Origin: Chitinophaga deserti
GTDB taxonomy: Bacteria > Bacteroidota > Bacteroidia > Chitinophagales > Chitinophagaceae
Assembly (NCBI RefSeq): GCF_003149455.1
Contig: NZ_QFFK01000006.1
Coordinates: 124,001 to 188,000 of the forward strand
Direction: 5' to 3'
DNA: 64,000 nt
Below the pieces are notes generated by a model. The model made no database searches. It was not told the origin of the DNA and saw only the letters and a program-made list of their open reading frames with translations. Positions 33,525-43,156 of the stretch are shown here, one piece after another (position 1 is the stretch's first letter; every line of letters starts with the position of its first letter). Both the position numbers and the translations under genes were made by a program.

Positions 33525-33903
33525 ATCGTTTTTAGTATGGGCCGCCGCCCTTGGCGCCCTTTCCGTAATACTCGGCGCTTTCGGCGCTCATAAACTGAAA
33601 GAACTGGTGCCGCCGGAAACCGTAAGCACCTTCCAGACCGGTGTTACTTACCAGTTCTATCACGTATTCGCACTGCTGGCCGTGGGTATTCTGTATGCGC
33701 ATCTGCCATCTCCATCCCTTATATGGGCCGGCCGTTTGTTCCTTCTCGGCATCCTCCTGTTCTCCGGTTCCCTGTATGTGCTCACATTCCTTAAAGCCAC
33801 GGAAACCGTTGGCCTGCGGGGAATTGGTGCTATTACACCCATCGGCGGCCTCCTGTTTATCGCAGGATGGATATGCCTGCTCGTTGGCGTACTGAAGAAA
33901 TAA
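33517..33903 (+). CDS. DUF423 (YgdD-like) membrane protein
   Basis: A 128-residue protein of four predicted helices. ALGALSVILGAFGAHKLKEL, with the GAFGAH turn, and TGVTYQFYHVFALLAVG are the usual DUF423 marks. Family members are small inner-membrane proteins without a known function. It overlaps aroK by 8 bp and ends the operon before a hairpin at 33939. A role in aromatic metabolism is not supported by the protein itself. Confidence 0.9.
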   Translation: MHKSFLVWAAALGALSVILGAFGAHKLKELVPPETVSTFQTGVTYQFYHVFALLAVGILYAHLPSPSLIWAGRLFLLGILLFSGSLYVLTFLKATETVGLRGIGAITPIGGLLFIAGWICLLVGVLKK

Positions 33904-33938
33904 TCACAGTTTACCTGAACAATAATAATACTTACCGG

Positions 33939-33970
33939 CAGGGCTGCAGCAATTACAATGCTGCGCCCTG
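33939..33970 (+). terminator. Hairpin terminator of the PPTase-aroK operon
   Basis: CAGGGC (33939-33944) pairs with GCCCTG (33965-33970), and GCAGCA (33946-33951) with TGCTGC (33959-33964), with one bulged T. TTTGT follows. Confidence 0.7.
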
Positions 33971-34075
33971 TTTGTATATTATAGCGGTTTCGGTTTTCTG
34001 TTTACAGTCAGAAAAAAAGTTAATTTACCCCGGCTATGGGAAGTATTCCCGGCTTACAATATTAAAATCAGCATT

Positions 34076-35155
34076 ATGCGCAGCTATCTGCTATGGGTCG
34101 TAATGGTTGCAGGGCTTACCGCCCGGGGCCAGCAGCGCCCGCAGGAACCAATGCCCAAGTACGCCTATCATGTGGAGCATGTGTATTTCCCCAATACGAA
34201 AGACAGTATCTCGCTGGCAGGCACCTTTACCCGGCCGGATGCACCCGGTATGTATCCTGCAGTAATTCTCATCTCCGGCAGCGGCCCGCAGGACAGGAAC
34301 AGCCAGTTGCTGGGGCATAAACCTTTCCTTGTTATTGCAGACCATTTTGCGAAGCATGGAATTGCCGTGCTGCGGTACGACGACCGTGGGGTGGGGGAGA
34401 GCCGCGGACAAATGAAGGGAAGCGATATCTCGGATTTTACACGCGATGCAGCAGCTGCTCTCACATACCTGAAGGGGCGTGCGGATGTGGATACCCGGAA
34501 AATAGGAGTGGTAGGGCATAGCGAGGGCGGTGCTATCGGACTGATCCTGGCGGCAGAAAATCCTGCAGTTTCCTTCCTCGTATCCATGGCAGGCCCGGGT
34601 GTGGATGGCACTGAGCTTATCATGAGCCAGACGGAAGCCATTCTGCGCCAGTATAATGCGGGCGACAGTCTTATCCAATCCCAGCTGGGCTACCAGCGTG
34701 CCATGATGGATGCAATTGTGCAGGAAAAAGATACCGTGGCATTGAAAGCACGCATCATCAGCAACGCTAAAAAACAGTATGCGGAGAACACCGGGGCGCA
34801 AAAGGCGATGGATGAAGACCGGTTCGTACAAACCGTTTCGTCACAATATCTGACACATGAATACCTTTCCATCGTCCGTTTCGATCCAAAACCCTATTTT
34901 GCCAAAGTGAAATGTCCGGTGCTGGTACTGAATGGCGATAAAGACATCCAGGTAATCAGCAAAGTACATCTTGCAGGATGGAGGGAAGGGCTTCCGAAAG
35001 CTACTGTTAAAGAGCTGCCGGGCCTCAATCATCTTTTTCAGCAATGTAAAACCTGTCAGCTCACGGAATACCGGACGCTGACGGAAACCATATCTCCGGC
35101 TGCCCTTGGCGAAATGACCGAATGGATCCGGCAAACAACCGGTCTCCGGAAATAA
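34076..35155 (+). CDS. Secreted alpha/beta hydrolase
   Basis: A 359-residue protein with a signal peptide (MRSYLLWVVMVAGLTARGQ). The nucleophile elbow GHSEGG, with Ser about residue 146, and the preceding GSGPQDRNSQ oxyanion region place it in the serine-hydrolase (S9-like / dienelactone hydrolase-like) part of the alpha/beta fold. Late NGDKDIQV (Asp) and GLNHLFQ (His) complete the likely triad. Substrate could be an ester or a peptide. It should act in the periplasm. It stands alone between a terminator and ftsK. Confidence 0.88.
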   Translation: MRSYLLWVVMVAGLTARGQQRPQEPMPKYAYHVEHVYFPNTKDSISLAGTFTRPDAPGMYPAVILISGSGPQDRNSQLLGHKPFLVIADHFAKHGIAVLRYDDRGVGESRGQMKGSDISDFTRDAAAALTYLKGRADVDTRKIGVVGHSEGGAIGLILAAENPAVSFLVSMAGPGVDGTELIMSQTEAILRQYNAGDSLIQSQLGYQRAMMDAIVQEKDTVALKARIISNAKKQYAENTGAQKAMDEDRFVQTVSSQYLTHEYLSIVRFDPKPYFAKVKCPVLVLNGDKDIQVISKVHLAGWREGLPKATVKELPGLNHLFQQCKTCQLTEYRTLTETISPAALGEMTEWIRQTTGLRK

Positions 35156-35197
35156 TTTCCGCGATTGGCACCGCAATAGTTAATTTTGATTCCGATT

Positions 35198-37825
35198 ATG
35201 GCAGGAAACAAACTGAAATCAGAGAAGAAAGAACCAAAAAAGAAGAAAGAGCAACCACCCAGTCCAGATGTCCTTAAGCCGGACAAGGAACCGGAGGTGA
35301 AAGTGCGGGAGCTGGTGAAGGATGAGCGCACCCATAAAGTGCTGGGCGCGGTTTTCCTGCTGCTGGCATTGTATTGCTTCATCGCGTTCACATCATACCT
35401 CTTTACCTGGGAAGAAGATCAGGATAAAGTATTCCGTTATTCTTCCTCCGTACTCTTCCGCGACGATGTGGAAGTGGGCAACCTGCTGGGAAGACTGGGT
35501 GCGTTTACCTCGCACTGGTTTTTCTTTAAAGGCTTTGGTATAGCCTCGTACCTCTTTACTTATTTCTTCTTTATCATAGGCATCAATTTCATTGTTGGCC
35601 GGCGGGTTTTCCGTTTCTGGCGCAATGTGAAATATATCCTTTTTGGCCTGCTGTTTCTCAGCATGACCTTCGCGTTCCTCACCGGTAAATCTGCTTTCCC
35701 ATGGGGAGGCGCCATGGGCGATGCGCTGAATAAATGGGTAAGCGGCTTCCTCGGTAAAACCGGTACAGGCCTGCTGCTCATAACATCCGGCATTTGCTGG
35801 CTCATCTGGAAATTCAACCTCGACTTTAAATGGCCCGAAAAGCAGGCCAAACCTGCCAAAGCCGTTGTGCCTGCATATCCGGAAGAAGAAGCGGAAGATG
35901 AAGGGGAGGAAGATAACAGCCGGTTTGCACCCGCCGCCAGCACCCGTAACAACGGGCTGAAAGGTGATGGCGCACCCGTGTTCCGGGAAGAAGAAGAGGA
36001 GTTTGACGGTGAGCTGCAGCTGATCGAGAAAGAAGAACCTGCGCCCTTTGCAACCTACACTCCTCCGGCAGTTCCCCTACCCGAACCAGAGCCGGAAGAT
36101 CTGGCGCTGGAAGAGCTGAAACTTACAATTCACGAACCTGATCCTGAGCCGGAACCGGTTGTTGAAGCACCGCCGGCACCCATCCAGCTCGATATACCGC
36201 CACCCGCGCCTAAAAAGCCGCGAACGGATGATGTAGCTTTCGAGATCAAACCGGTGTATGAAGATCCTACGGACGAACAAGTGGAAGAGCTGGTGCCTGT
36301 CCGCGAAGCGGTAACGGCAGATCCTTACGAGCCTACCCTCGACCTCCGCGATTATCAATACCCTTCTCTCGAAATGCTGGAGAACCACGGGTCGGATAAA
36401 ATCGTGCAGGACGCATCAGAACTGGAGAAGAACAAGAACCAGATCATCGACACTCTCAAGAACTACGATATTTCTATCCAGAAGATCAGTGCTACCGTAG
36501 GGCCTACCGTTACCCTGTACGAGATTGTACCAGCTGCAGGCGTGCGCATCTCCCGGATCAAGAACCTGGAAGATGACATTGCCCTGAGCCTTTCTGCACT
36601 GGGTATCCGTATCATCGCTCCCATTCCGGGGCGTGGTACCATCGGTATTGAGGTGCCTAATGTGAAGAAAACCATCGTATCGCTCCGGAACATGCTGGCA
36701 TCGGATAAATTCCAGCACAGCCAGATGGATCTGCCCATCGCGATCGGTAAAAAGATCGATAACGAAAACTTCATCGCCGACCTTGCCAAAATGCCTCACC
36801 TGCTGATGGCCGGTGCTACGGGGCAGGGTAAGTCCGTAGGTATCAATACACTCCTCGTTTCCCTCCTGTACAAAAAGCATCCTTCGCAACTGAAGTTTGT
36901 GCTGGTAGATCCCAAGAAGGTGGAGCTTAGCCTGTACAAGCTCATCGAGAAGCACTTCCTGGCCAAACTGCCGGGAGAGGAAGACGCGATCATTACCGAT
37001 ACCAAAAAAGTGGTGCATACACTGAACGCGCTTTGTATTGAAATGGATGTTCGGTACGACCTGCTGAAGGAAGCCGGTACCCGTAACATACGTGAATACA
37101 ATGCCAAGTTCACACAGCGCCGCCTCAACCCCCTGAAAGGACACCGTTACCTGCCATTCATCGTGCTGGTGATAGACGAGTTCGCGGATCTGATCATGAC
37201 GGCGGGTAAAGAAGTGGAGATGCCCATCGCACGACTGGCACAGCTGGCCCGTGCCGTAGGTATCCACCTCATCATTGCCACACAGCGCCCCTCTGTAAAT
37301 ATCATTACCGGTACCATTAAAGCCAACTTCCCGGCGCGTATCGCATTCAAGGTGTCTTCCAAGATCGACTCCCGGACCATCCTGGATACCGGCGGTGCCG
37401 AGCAGCTCATCGGGCAGGGCGACATGCTTATTTCCTTTAACGGGGAAGTAGTGCGCCTCCAGTGTGCCTTCGTGGATACACCTGAAGTGGAGAGCGTGGC
37501 AGAGTTCATTGGTGGCCAGCGCGGCTACCCGGATGCCTTCCTGCTGCCGGAATACATTGATGAGAAAGACATGGAAGGGAAAGATTTCAGTCTTGCCGAC
37601 CGCGATCCCCTGTTTGAAGAAGCAGCCCGTGTAATTGTGCAGAACCAGCAGGGTTCCACTTCATTACTGCAGCGCAGGATGAAGCTGGGGTACAACCGTG
37701 CGGGCAGACTGATGGATCAGCTGGAGGCTGCCGGTATCGTAGGCCCCAATATGGGAAGCAAGGCCCGGGAAGTGAATGTGAAAACAGAAGCAGACCTCGA
37801 AGAGATCCTTAACAGTATGTTATAA
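35198..37825 (+). CDS. ftsK: DNA translocase FtsK/SpoIIIE
   Basis: An 875-residue DNA pump that moves chromosome termini through the division septum. The N-terminus has a lysine-rich tail and four membrane helices within about residues 45-200. A long acidic and proline-rich linker (about 215-390) follows. The motor has Walker A GATGQGKS at 539-546, Walker B VLVIDEFADLI, and a C-terminal gamma winged helix (LLQRRMKLGYNRAGRLMDQL). I choose ATG 35198. A TTG at 35186 would sit in the TAATTTTG promoter-like box (35181-35188), so it is unlikely to be the start. Confidence 0.95.
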   Translation: MAGNKLKSEKKEPKKKKEQPPSPDVLKPDKEPEVKVRELVKDERTHKVLGAVFLLLALYCFIAFTSYLFTWEEDQDKVFRYSSSVLFRDDVEVGNLLGRLGAFTSHWFFFKGFGIASYLFTYFFFIIGINFIVGRRVFRFWRNVKYILFGLLFLSMTFAFLTGKSAFPWGGAMGDALNKWVSGFLGKTGTGLLLITSGICWLIWKFNLDFKWPEKQAKPAKAVVPAYPEEEAEDEGEEDNSRFAPAASTRNNGLKGDGAPVFREEEEEFDGELQLIEKEEPAPFATYTPPAVPLPEPEPEDLALEELKLTIHEPDPEPEPVVEAPPAPIQLDIPPPAPKKPRTDDVAFEIKPVYEDPTDEQVEELVPVREAVTADPYEPTLDLRDYQYPSLEMLENHGSDKIVQDASELEKNKNQIIDTLKNYDISIQKISATVGPTVTLYEIVPAAGVRISRIKNLEDDIALSLSALGIRIIAPIPGRGTIGIEVPNVKKTIVSLRNMLASDKFQHSQMDLPIAIGKKIDNENFIADLAKMPHLLMAGATGQGKSVGINTLLVSLLYKKHPSQLKFVLVDPKKVELSLYKLIEKHFLAKLPGEEDAIITDTKKVVHTLNALCIEMDVRYDLLKEAGTRNIREYNAKFTQRRLNPLKGHRYLPFIVLVIDEFADLIMTAGKEVEMPIARLAQLARAVGIHLIIATQRPSVNIITGTIKANFPARIAFKVSSKIDSRTILDTGGAEQLIGQGDMLISFNGEVVRLQCAFVDTPEVESVAEFIGGQRGYPDAFLLPEYIDEKDMEGKDFSLADRDPLFEEAARVIVQNQQGSTSLLQRRMKLGYNRAGRLMDQLEAAGIVGPNMGSKAREVNVKTEADLEEILNSML

Positions 37826-37838
37826 ACATAATTTGTAA

Positions 37839-37846
37839 TAATTTTG
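37839..37846 (+). promoter_or_regulatory. Candidate -7 box for the LolA-like gene
   Basis: TAATTTTG fits TAnnTTTG and lies just after the ftsK stop, about 70 bases before the LolA-like ATG. I see no convincing -33 box. Confidence 0.4.
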
Positions 37847-37917
37847 CAATTCTTTAACAGGGCTAATTAAACGGATCGGCACAGCATTTGTCTATCTTAC
37901 CTGAGAACTAACTTAAA

Positions 37918-38586
37918 ATGAACAGAATGATCAAGAAAACGGTATTTACGGGCCTGATTCTTTGCGGATTGATGAGCGGCGCCATGGCACAACAGGGGAA
38001 AAGCGACCCCAAAGCCAAGGTGGTGCTGGACAATGTGAGCAAAAAATTCAAGTCCCTGAAATCTGTTATCGCCAATTTTGTATTGAAGGTGGAAGGCGCC
38101 AACAACAGTGTGACCGATTCCAAGAAAGGAGCAGTTTACCTGAAAGGAGCGAAATATAAGGTGGTGATGGGCGACCAGGAAATTATCAGCGATAATAAAA
38201 CTTCCTGGACCTACGCTAAAGACGTGAATGAGGTTACCATTAACAATGTGGACCAGAGCAGCCAGGGCATGACCCCCGCGAAGATCTTCACGAACTTCTA
38301 CGACAAGGATTTCCTGTACAAACTGAACGGGGAAACCAGCGAAAAAGGTAAAGTATTGCAGAATATTGAGCTGACGCCGACCGATAAATCCAAAACCTTC
38401 TTTAAAGTACTGCTGGATGTGGACAAGAAAACCCAGACGCTGGCACGTATGAAGGTTTTTGAGAAAAACGGCAACCGCTATACATACGAAATCAGCAGTT
38501 TCCAGCCCAATGGTACGGTAACCGATGATATGTTCACTTTCGACGCAAAGAAACACCCCGGTGTGGAAGTGGTAGATCTTCGCTAA
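37918..38586 (+). CDS. LolA-like outer-membrane lipoprotein carrier
   Basis: A 222-residue periplasmic protein with a cleavable signal peptide (ending SGAMAQQ). The mature part starts with DPKAKVVLDNVSKKFKSLKSVIANF, the typical LolA/DUF4292-like beginning, and continues with YLKGAKYKVVMGDQEIISDNKTSW and FKVLLDVDKKTQT-type strands. LolA ferries lipoproteins from the LolCDE pump to the outer membrane. Bacteroidota carry several LolA-like paralogues, so the exact role is unsure. ATG 37927 is an alternative start. The position after ftsK is common in this phylum. Confidence 0.85.
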   Translation: MNRMIKKTVFTGLILCGLMSGAMAQQGKSDPKAKVVLDNVSKKFKSLKSVIANFVLKVEGANNSVTDSKKGAVYLKGAKYKVVMGDQEIISDNKTSWTYAKDVNEVTINNVDQSSQGMTPAKIFTNFYDKDFLYKLNGETSEKGKVLQNIELTPTDKSKTFFKVLLDVDKKTQTLARMKVFEKNGNRYTYEISSFQPNGTVTDDMFTFDAKKHPGVEVVDLR

Positions 38587-38607
38587 CAGCGGCTTACAGA
38601 TATTTGG

Positions 38608-38635
38608 AAGGCTCTCCGGAAGGGGGGCCTTTTTT
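38608..38635 (+). terminator. Terminator of the LolA-like gene
   Basis: AAGGC (38608-38612) pairs with GCCTT (38627-38631) and TCTCC with GGGGG inside; T6 follows. Confidence 0.8.
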
Positions 38636-38709
38636 ATGCCCGGGCAAATGATGTATCCCGGCATTGTCATGTCTGCCGTGGAATCATAGCTACCTTTCCT
38701 TTTTTTTAC

Positions 38710-38717
38710 TACATTTG
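38710..38717 (+). promoter_or_regulatory. -7 box of the lpdA promoter
   Basis: TACATTTG matches TAnnTTTG, lies 27 bases before the lpdA ATG, and follows a terminator. The -33 element is not clear. Confidence 0.55.
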
Positions 38718-38744
38718 CCACGTTTATTTTAAAAATCAAGCAAT

Positions 38745-40151
38745 ATGGCATACGACGTAATCGTAATTGGTAGTGGTCCCGGTGGATACGTGGCGGCTAT
38801 CCGGGCTTCACAACTGGGTTTCAAAACAGCGGTAGTAGAACGTGAGAATTTAGGCGGTATCTGTTTGAACTGGGGATGTATCCCAACCAAGGCATTGTTG
38901 AAATCTGCGCAGGTAATGGAATATATCCAGCATTCCAAAGATTACGGCGTGACCGTAGGCGAAGCGAAGGCTGATTTTCCCGCGGTGATTAAACGCTCCC
39001 GTGGAGCGGCTGACAAAATGAGCAAGGGCGTTCAGTTCCTCATGAAGAAGAACAAAATCGACGTGCTCCTCGGCAATGGCAAACTGAAAGCAAAAGGCCA
39101 GGTGGAAGTAACCGATAAAGACGGTAAAGCTACTGTGCACGAAGCAAAACATATTATTCTGGCTACCGGTGCCCGCTCCCGCGAGCTCCCCAACCTGAAG
39201 ATCGACGGTAAAACCATCATCGGTTACCGCGAGGCCATGAACCTCCCCACCCAGCCTAAAAGCATGATCGTGGTAGGTTCCGGCGCCATCGGCGTTGAAT
39301 TTGCCTACTTCTATGCTACCATGGGCACAAAAGTGACTATCGTTGAATTCATGCCGCGCATCGTTCCGGTAGAAGACGAAGATATTTCCAAAGAACTGGA
39401 GAAAATCTACAAGAAGAAAGGCATTGAAGTTATGACCAATTCTTCCGTAGAGGCAGTGGAAGCTACCAAAACCGGCGTTAAAGCCAAGGTGAAAACCGCC
39501 ACCGGCGAAATTTCACTGGAAGCAGACGTGGTATTGAGCGCTGTAGGTATCTCCGCCAACATCGAAAACATCGGACTGGAAACCCTCGGTGTTAAAACCG
39601 ACAAGGGTAAAGTGCTGGTAGACAAATACTACGCTACCAACGTAGCCGGTGTATACGCTATCGGAGACATCGTTCCCGGTCAGGCCCTGGCACACGTTGC
39701 TTCCCGCGAAGCCATCATTGCTGTGGAAGCCATTGCTTACAACGAGAAGAAATTCCATCATAAGCCTACGCCTGTTGATTACAACAACGTACCGGGCTGT
39801 ACTTATTGCGCACCTGAGATCGCTTCAGTAGGTTATACCGAAAAGCAGGCAAAAGAAGCAGGCTACGAAGTGAAAGTGGGTAAATTCCCTTATTCCGCTT
39901 CCGGCAAGGCAGTAGGCGCAGGCGCTACCGAAGGTTTCGTAAAAGTGATCTTCGACGCTAAATACGGCGAATGGCTGGGTACCCATATGATTGGTGCCAA
40001 CGTAACTGAAGCCATCGTTCAAACCGTTACCGCACGCACCCTGGAAACTACTTATCAGGAAGTGCTGAACAGCATCCACCCGCACCCAACCATGGCTGAA
40101 GCGGTGAAAGATGCCATTGAAGCGGCTTACGGCGAGGCGATCCACCTTTAA
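38745..40151 (+). CDS. lpdA: Dihydrolipoyl dehydrogenase
   Basis: A 468-residue FAD enzyme, E3 of the pyruvate and oxoglutarate dehydrogenase complexes or the glycine cleavage system. It reoxidises the lipoyl arm and makes NADH. FAD site GSGPGGYVAAIRA is at the N-terminus, and the redox disulfide is in GGICLNWGCIPTKALL (about residues 40-45). The NAD site is VGSGAIGVEFA, and the second FAD motif is VYAIGDIVPG. The C-terminal HPHPTMAEAVKDA block gives the catalytic His-Glu pair. It stands alone, so which complex it serves cannot be told. Confidence 0.96.
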   Translation: MAYDVIVIGSGPGGYVAAIRASQLGFKTAVVERENLGGICLNWGCIPTKALLKSAQVMEYIQHSKDYGVTVGEAKADFPAVIKRSRGAADKMSKGVQFLMKKNKIDVLLGNGKLKAKGQVEVTDKDGKATVHEAKHIILATGARSRELPNLKIDGKTIIGYREAMNLPTQPKSMIVVGSGAIGVEFAYFYATMGTKVTIVEFMPRIVPVEDEDISKELEKIYKKKGIEVMTNSSVEAVEATKTGVKAKVKTATGEISLEADVVLSAVGISANIENIGLETLGVKTDKGKVLVDKYYATNVAGVYAIGDIVPGQALAHVASREAIIAVEAIAYNEKKFHHKPTPVDYNNVPGCTYCAPEIASVGYTEKQAKEAGYEVKVGKFPYSASGKAVGAGATEGFVKVIFDAKYGEWLGTHMIGANVTEAIVQTVTARTLETTYQEVLNSIHPHPTMAEAVKDAIEAAYGEAIHL

Positions 40152-40172
40152 TGCACATTTCCCGCATATCAT

Positions 40173-40204
40173 AAAGGCCGTCCCTTAACAGGACGGCCTT
40201 TTTC
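40173..40204 (+). terminator. Terminator of lpdA
   Basis: AAAGGCCGTCC (40173-40183) pairs perfectly with GGACGGCCTTT (40191-40201); the T-tract continues to 40203. Confidence 0.88.
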
Positions 40205-40254
40205 ATGTTCCGCGCTTTCCTTAAATTGCCGCTTTGTTTCACCAAATCAAACTT

Positions 40255-42447
40255 ATGCGTCAAACTATCAGGCTATACCTAATGCTGGGGGCCTTACTCG
40301 CCGCCAACTTCACTGCTTCCGCCACGGAAGGGATGTGGCTCCCCCATCTGCTGGGCTCGCTGAATGAAAAGGAGATGAAAGGAATGGGATTGAAAATCAG
40401 CGCTTCCGACATTTATAATGTAAACAAAGGCAGCCTGAAAGATGCCATCGTAAGCTTTGGCGGATTTTGCACCGGAGAGATCATTTCCTCCAAAGGGCTG
40501 CTGCTCACTAACCACCACTGCGGTTTCGACGCAATTCAGAAGCATACCACCCTCCAGAATAATTACCTCGACAGGGGATTCTGGGCGCGTAACCTCCGCG
40601 AAGAACTGCCCAACCCGGGCCTTACAGCTACATTTATCGTCCGCATCGAAGATGTGACCAAACAGGCCCTGGCAGGCGTAAGCGCTTCACTTAGTGAAAA
40701 AGAGCGCCAGTCGGCCATCGATAAAAACCTTAACGGTATTAAATCCGGCGCGGTAAAGGAATCCTGGCAGGAAGTGCTCATCAAGCCCTTCTTCGAAGCC
40801 AACCAGTATTTCCTGTTCGTAACCGAGACTTATAAAGACGTCCGCCTCGTAGGAGCCCCGCCTTCTTCCATCGGTAAGTTCGGTGCAGATACCGATAACT
40901 GGATGTGGCCCCGTCATACGGGCGACTTCTCCATCTTCCGCGTATATGCAGGTAAAGACAATAAACCGGCCGATTACAGCACTGAAAACGTGCCCCTGAG
41001 CCCGAAACACTTCCTGCCCATATCGCTCGACGGTGTGGCGGAAAACGATTTTACCATGGTATTCGGTTTCCCCGGCCGCACCAGCGAGTACCTGCCCTCC
41101 AATGCCATGAAACTTCTCGTGGAAGGACAGGATCCTGCCCGCGTAGGCATACGGGATGCGGCCCTCAAAGTGATCGACGGGTACATGCGTAAAGACGAAC
41201 AGATAAAGATCCAGTACGCCGCCAAACAGGCATCTACAGCCAACGCATGGAAGAAATGGATCGGGGAGATGCAGGGAGTACGCCAAACGAAAGGTGTTGA
41301 GCGTAAACTGGCATACGAAGCCCGCTTCCGGCAGCTGGCAGGTGCAAATTCCGAATATGGTACCCTGCTGGATTCGCTCAACCAGTTATATACAGACCTG
41401 GCGCCTTACGCCGTAGCCCGCGATTATTACACGGAACTGGTCCGCAATGTGGAAATGCTCACCCTGGCCAATAGCCTCGTGAATATGATACAGGATACGC
41501 GTAACAAAGGCGAGGATAAGTATCCCGCCCTGCGCGACAGGTTCCTTGCCACGGCAGCATCCGGTTTTAAGAATTATAATAACGACGTAGACCGGGATGT
41601 GGCCGCTGCGCTGTTTGATCTTTATTTTAAGGAAGTGCCCTCCAACAAGATCGGTGGCGAAGGTTACCAGATATGGATGGAAACGAATAAAGACGGGCGT
41701 ACCACCGCTAATCACCTCTACAGCAAATCGGCCCTTACCAGCTACGCGGCGCTAAAGGCGTTCTTAGACAGGCCGTATGCCACAGTGGAAGCGGATCTCT
41801 GGAAAGACCCCGCCACACGCTTCCTCATTGCCCTGCGCAATGGCTATTCCGAACTGGTGAGCAAGCCATACGATGCGATAGTGCCGGATATTAACCGCCT
41901 CCAGCGCCGTTATATGCAGGCGCAGATGGATGTGCTGAAAGACCGCCGCTTTTACCCCGATGCTAACAGCACGCTGCGCCTCACCTACGGTAAAGTAGGC
42001 GGCTATGCGCCCCGCGATGCCGTGGAATACGATTTCATGACCACGCTGGACGGTGTGATGGAGAAATACAAACCGGGCGATTATGAATTCGACGTACCCG
42101 AAAAGCTCCGTGAACTGTATGCCAGCAAGGATTACGGTCAGTACGGACAAAATGGGAAAATGCCGGTATGCTTCATCGCCTCCAACCATACTACCGGCGG
42201 CAATTCCGGCAGTCCGGCCCTGGATGCTTATGGCAACCTCATCGGCCTGAACTTCGACCGTACCTGGGAAGGCACTATGAGTGATATTAATTACGACGCA
42301 TCCATCTGTCGTAATATCATGGTGGATATCCGCTACGTATTATTCGTAGTTGATAAATTTGCAGGTGCAAAACACCTCATCGAAGAGATGAAGCTGGTGC
42401 ATCCAAAGAAAGCGAAAGTAGCGCCAGTCCGCAAGAAGGCGGCGTAA
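40255..42447 (+). CDS. S46 dipeptidyl-peptidase, DPP11-like
   Basis: A 730-residue periplasmic peptidase that removes dipeptides from the N-terminus of peptides. It has a signal peptide (cleavage near TASATEG). The catalytic His is in TNHHCGFD (His88) and the Ser in GGNSGSP (Ser651). In the Porphyromonas enzymes, the residue 18 positions after the Ser sets the S1 pocket: Gly in DPP7, Arg in DPP11. Here it is Arg669 in NFDRTWE, so specificity for Asp/Glu is predicted. I choose ATG 40255; an in-frame TTG at 40234 is less likely. It stands alone between terminators. Confidence 0.93.
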   Translation: MRQTIRLYLMLGALLAANFTASATEGMWLPHLLGSLNEKEMKGMGLKISASDIYNVNKGSLKDAIVSFGGFCTGEIISSKGLLLTNHHCGFDAIQKHTTLQNNYLDRGFWARNLREELPNPGLTATFIVRIEDVTKQALAGVSASLSEKERQSAIDKNLNGIKSGAVKESWQEVLIKPFFEANQYFLFVTETYKDVRLVGAPPSSIGKFGADTDNWMWPRHTGDFSIFRVYAGKDNKPADYSTENVPLSPKHFLPISLDGVAENDFTMVFGFPGRTSEYLPSNAMKLLVEGQDPARVGIRDAALKVIDGYMRKDEQIKIQYAAKQASTANAWKKWIGEMQGVRQTKGVERKLAYEARFRQLAGANSEYGTLLDSLNQLYTDLAPYAVARDYYTELVRNVEMLTLANSLVNMIQDTRNKGEDKYPALRDRFLATAASGFKNYNNDVDRDVAAALFDLYFKEVPSNKIGGEGYQIWMETNKDGRTTANHLYSKSALTSYAALKAFLDRPYATVEADLWKDPATRFLIALRNGYSELVSKPYDAIVPDINRLQRRYMQAQMDVLKDRRFYPDANSTLRLTYGKVGGYAPRDAVEYDFMTTLDGVMEKYKPGDYEFDVPEKLRELYASKDYGQYGQNGKMPVCFIASNHTTGGNSGSPALDAYGNLIGLNFDRTWEGTMSDINYDASICRNIMVDIRYVLFVVDKFAGAKHLIEEMKLVHPKKAKVAPVRKKAA

Positions 42448-42465
42448 CGCATAATATTAAAAAGG

Positions 42466-42497
42466 AAAGCCGGTCAATAGCTGACCGGCTTTTTTTT
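42466..42497 (+). terminator. Terminator of the S46 peptidase gene
   Basis: AAAGCCGGTCA (42466-42476) pairs with TGACCGGCTTT (42482-42492) around ATAGC; a run of T follows. Confidence 0.88.
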
Positions 42498-42571
42498 GTA
42501 CCTGCGGAAAACAATACTTCATTTTCTGTACTTTTATCTGACAGCACAAAACCGGATGACACAGCGCATAC

Positions 42572-43156
42572 ATGGACGAACTATTGCCTATTAACATCAA
42601 CCAACTGTTTAACCGGATCAGTGATGGAGACGAAGAAGCGTTCGGCATACTTTTCCGGCATTCCGTTCCGGCACTCTATCCTTTCATACTCCGCATGGTA
42701 AAGCAACAGGCTGCCGCAGAAGAAGTGGTACAGGCCTCTTTCCTTCGCCTCTGGCTCAGCCGCGATAAACTGCCTGACGTAGAGCACCCGAAGGCATGGC
42801 TGTATAAAGTGGTGGCCAACGAGTGTTATACCTGGCTTAAGAAGGAAGCGCGGGAGATGCGTTTGCGCGCAGATACAGGATCGGGAGAGGAGGGAGACGA
42901 TAATCTGACCGCCGAGATTTCTATGCGGGATACGCGGCGCCTCATCACGGAAGCAGTATCGAAGTTGCCACCGCAACGCAGGCGCATCTTTACCATGAGC
43001 CGCCAGGAGGGGATGACGATCCCGGAGATAGCGGAAGAATTGGGGCTTTCTCCTAATTCGGTAAAGAACACGCTGGTATTGGCTTTGAAAGATATCCGCA
43101 GTTACCTGGGGCGCCATGGTCAGCTGATTACCCTGTTGCTGCTGATCTGGCAATAA
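42572..43156 (+). CDS. ECF sigma-70 factor (SusC/D-linked), left locus
   Basis: A 194-residue ECF sigma factor. Region 2 contains FGILFRHSVPALYPFILRMV and EEVVQASFLRLWLSRDKLPDVEHPKAWLYKV; region 4 has LPPQRRRIFTMSRQEGMTIPEIAEELGLSPNSVKNTL-type helix-turn-helix. The C-terminus ends in a hydrophobic LITLLLLIW tail, common in this Bacteroidota subgroup. It should direct RNA polymerase to the adjacent SusC/SusD operon when released by FecR. It starts a locus continuing with FecR, SusC, SusD and a thioredoxin. The gap to fecR is 112 bp. Confidence 0.93.
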   Translation: MDELLPININQLFNRISDGDEEAFGILFRHSVPALYPFILRMVKQQAAAEEVVQASFLRLWLSRDKLPDVEHPKAWLYKVVANECYTWLKKEAREMRLRADTGSGEEGDDNLTAEISMRDTRRLITEAVSKLPPQRRRIFTMSRQEGMTIPEIAEELGLSPNSVKNTLVLALKDIRSYLGRHGQLITLLLLIWQ

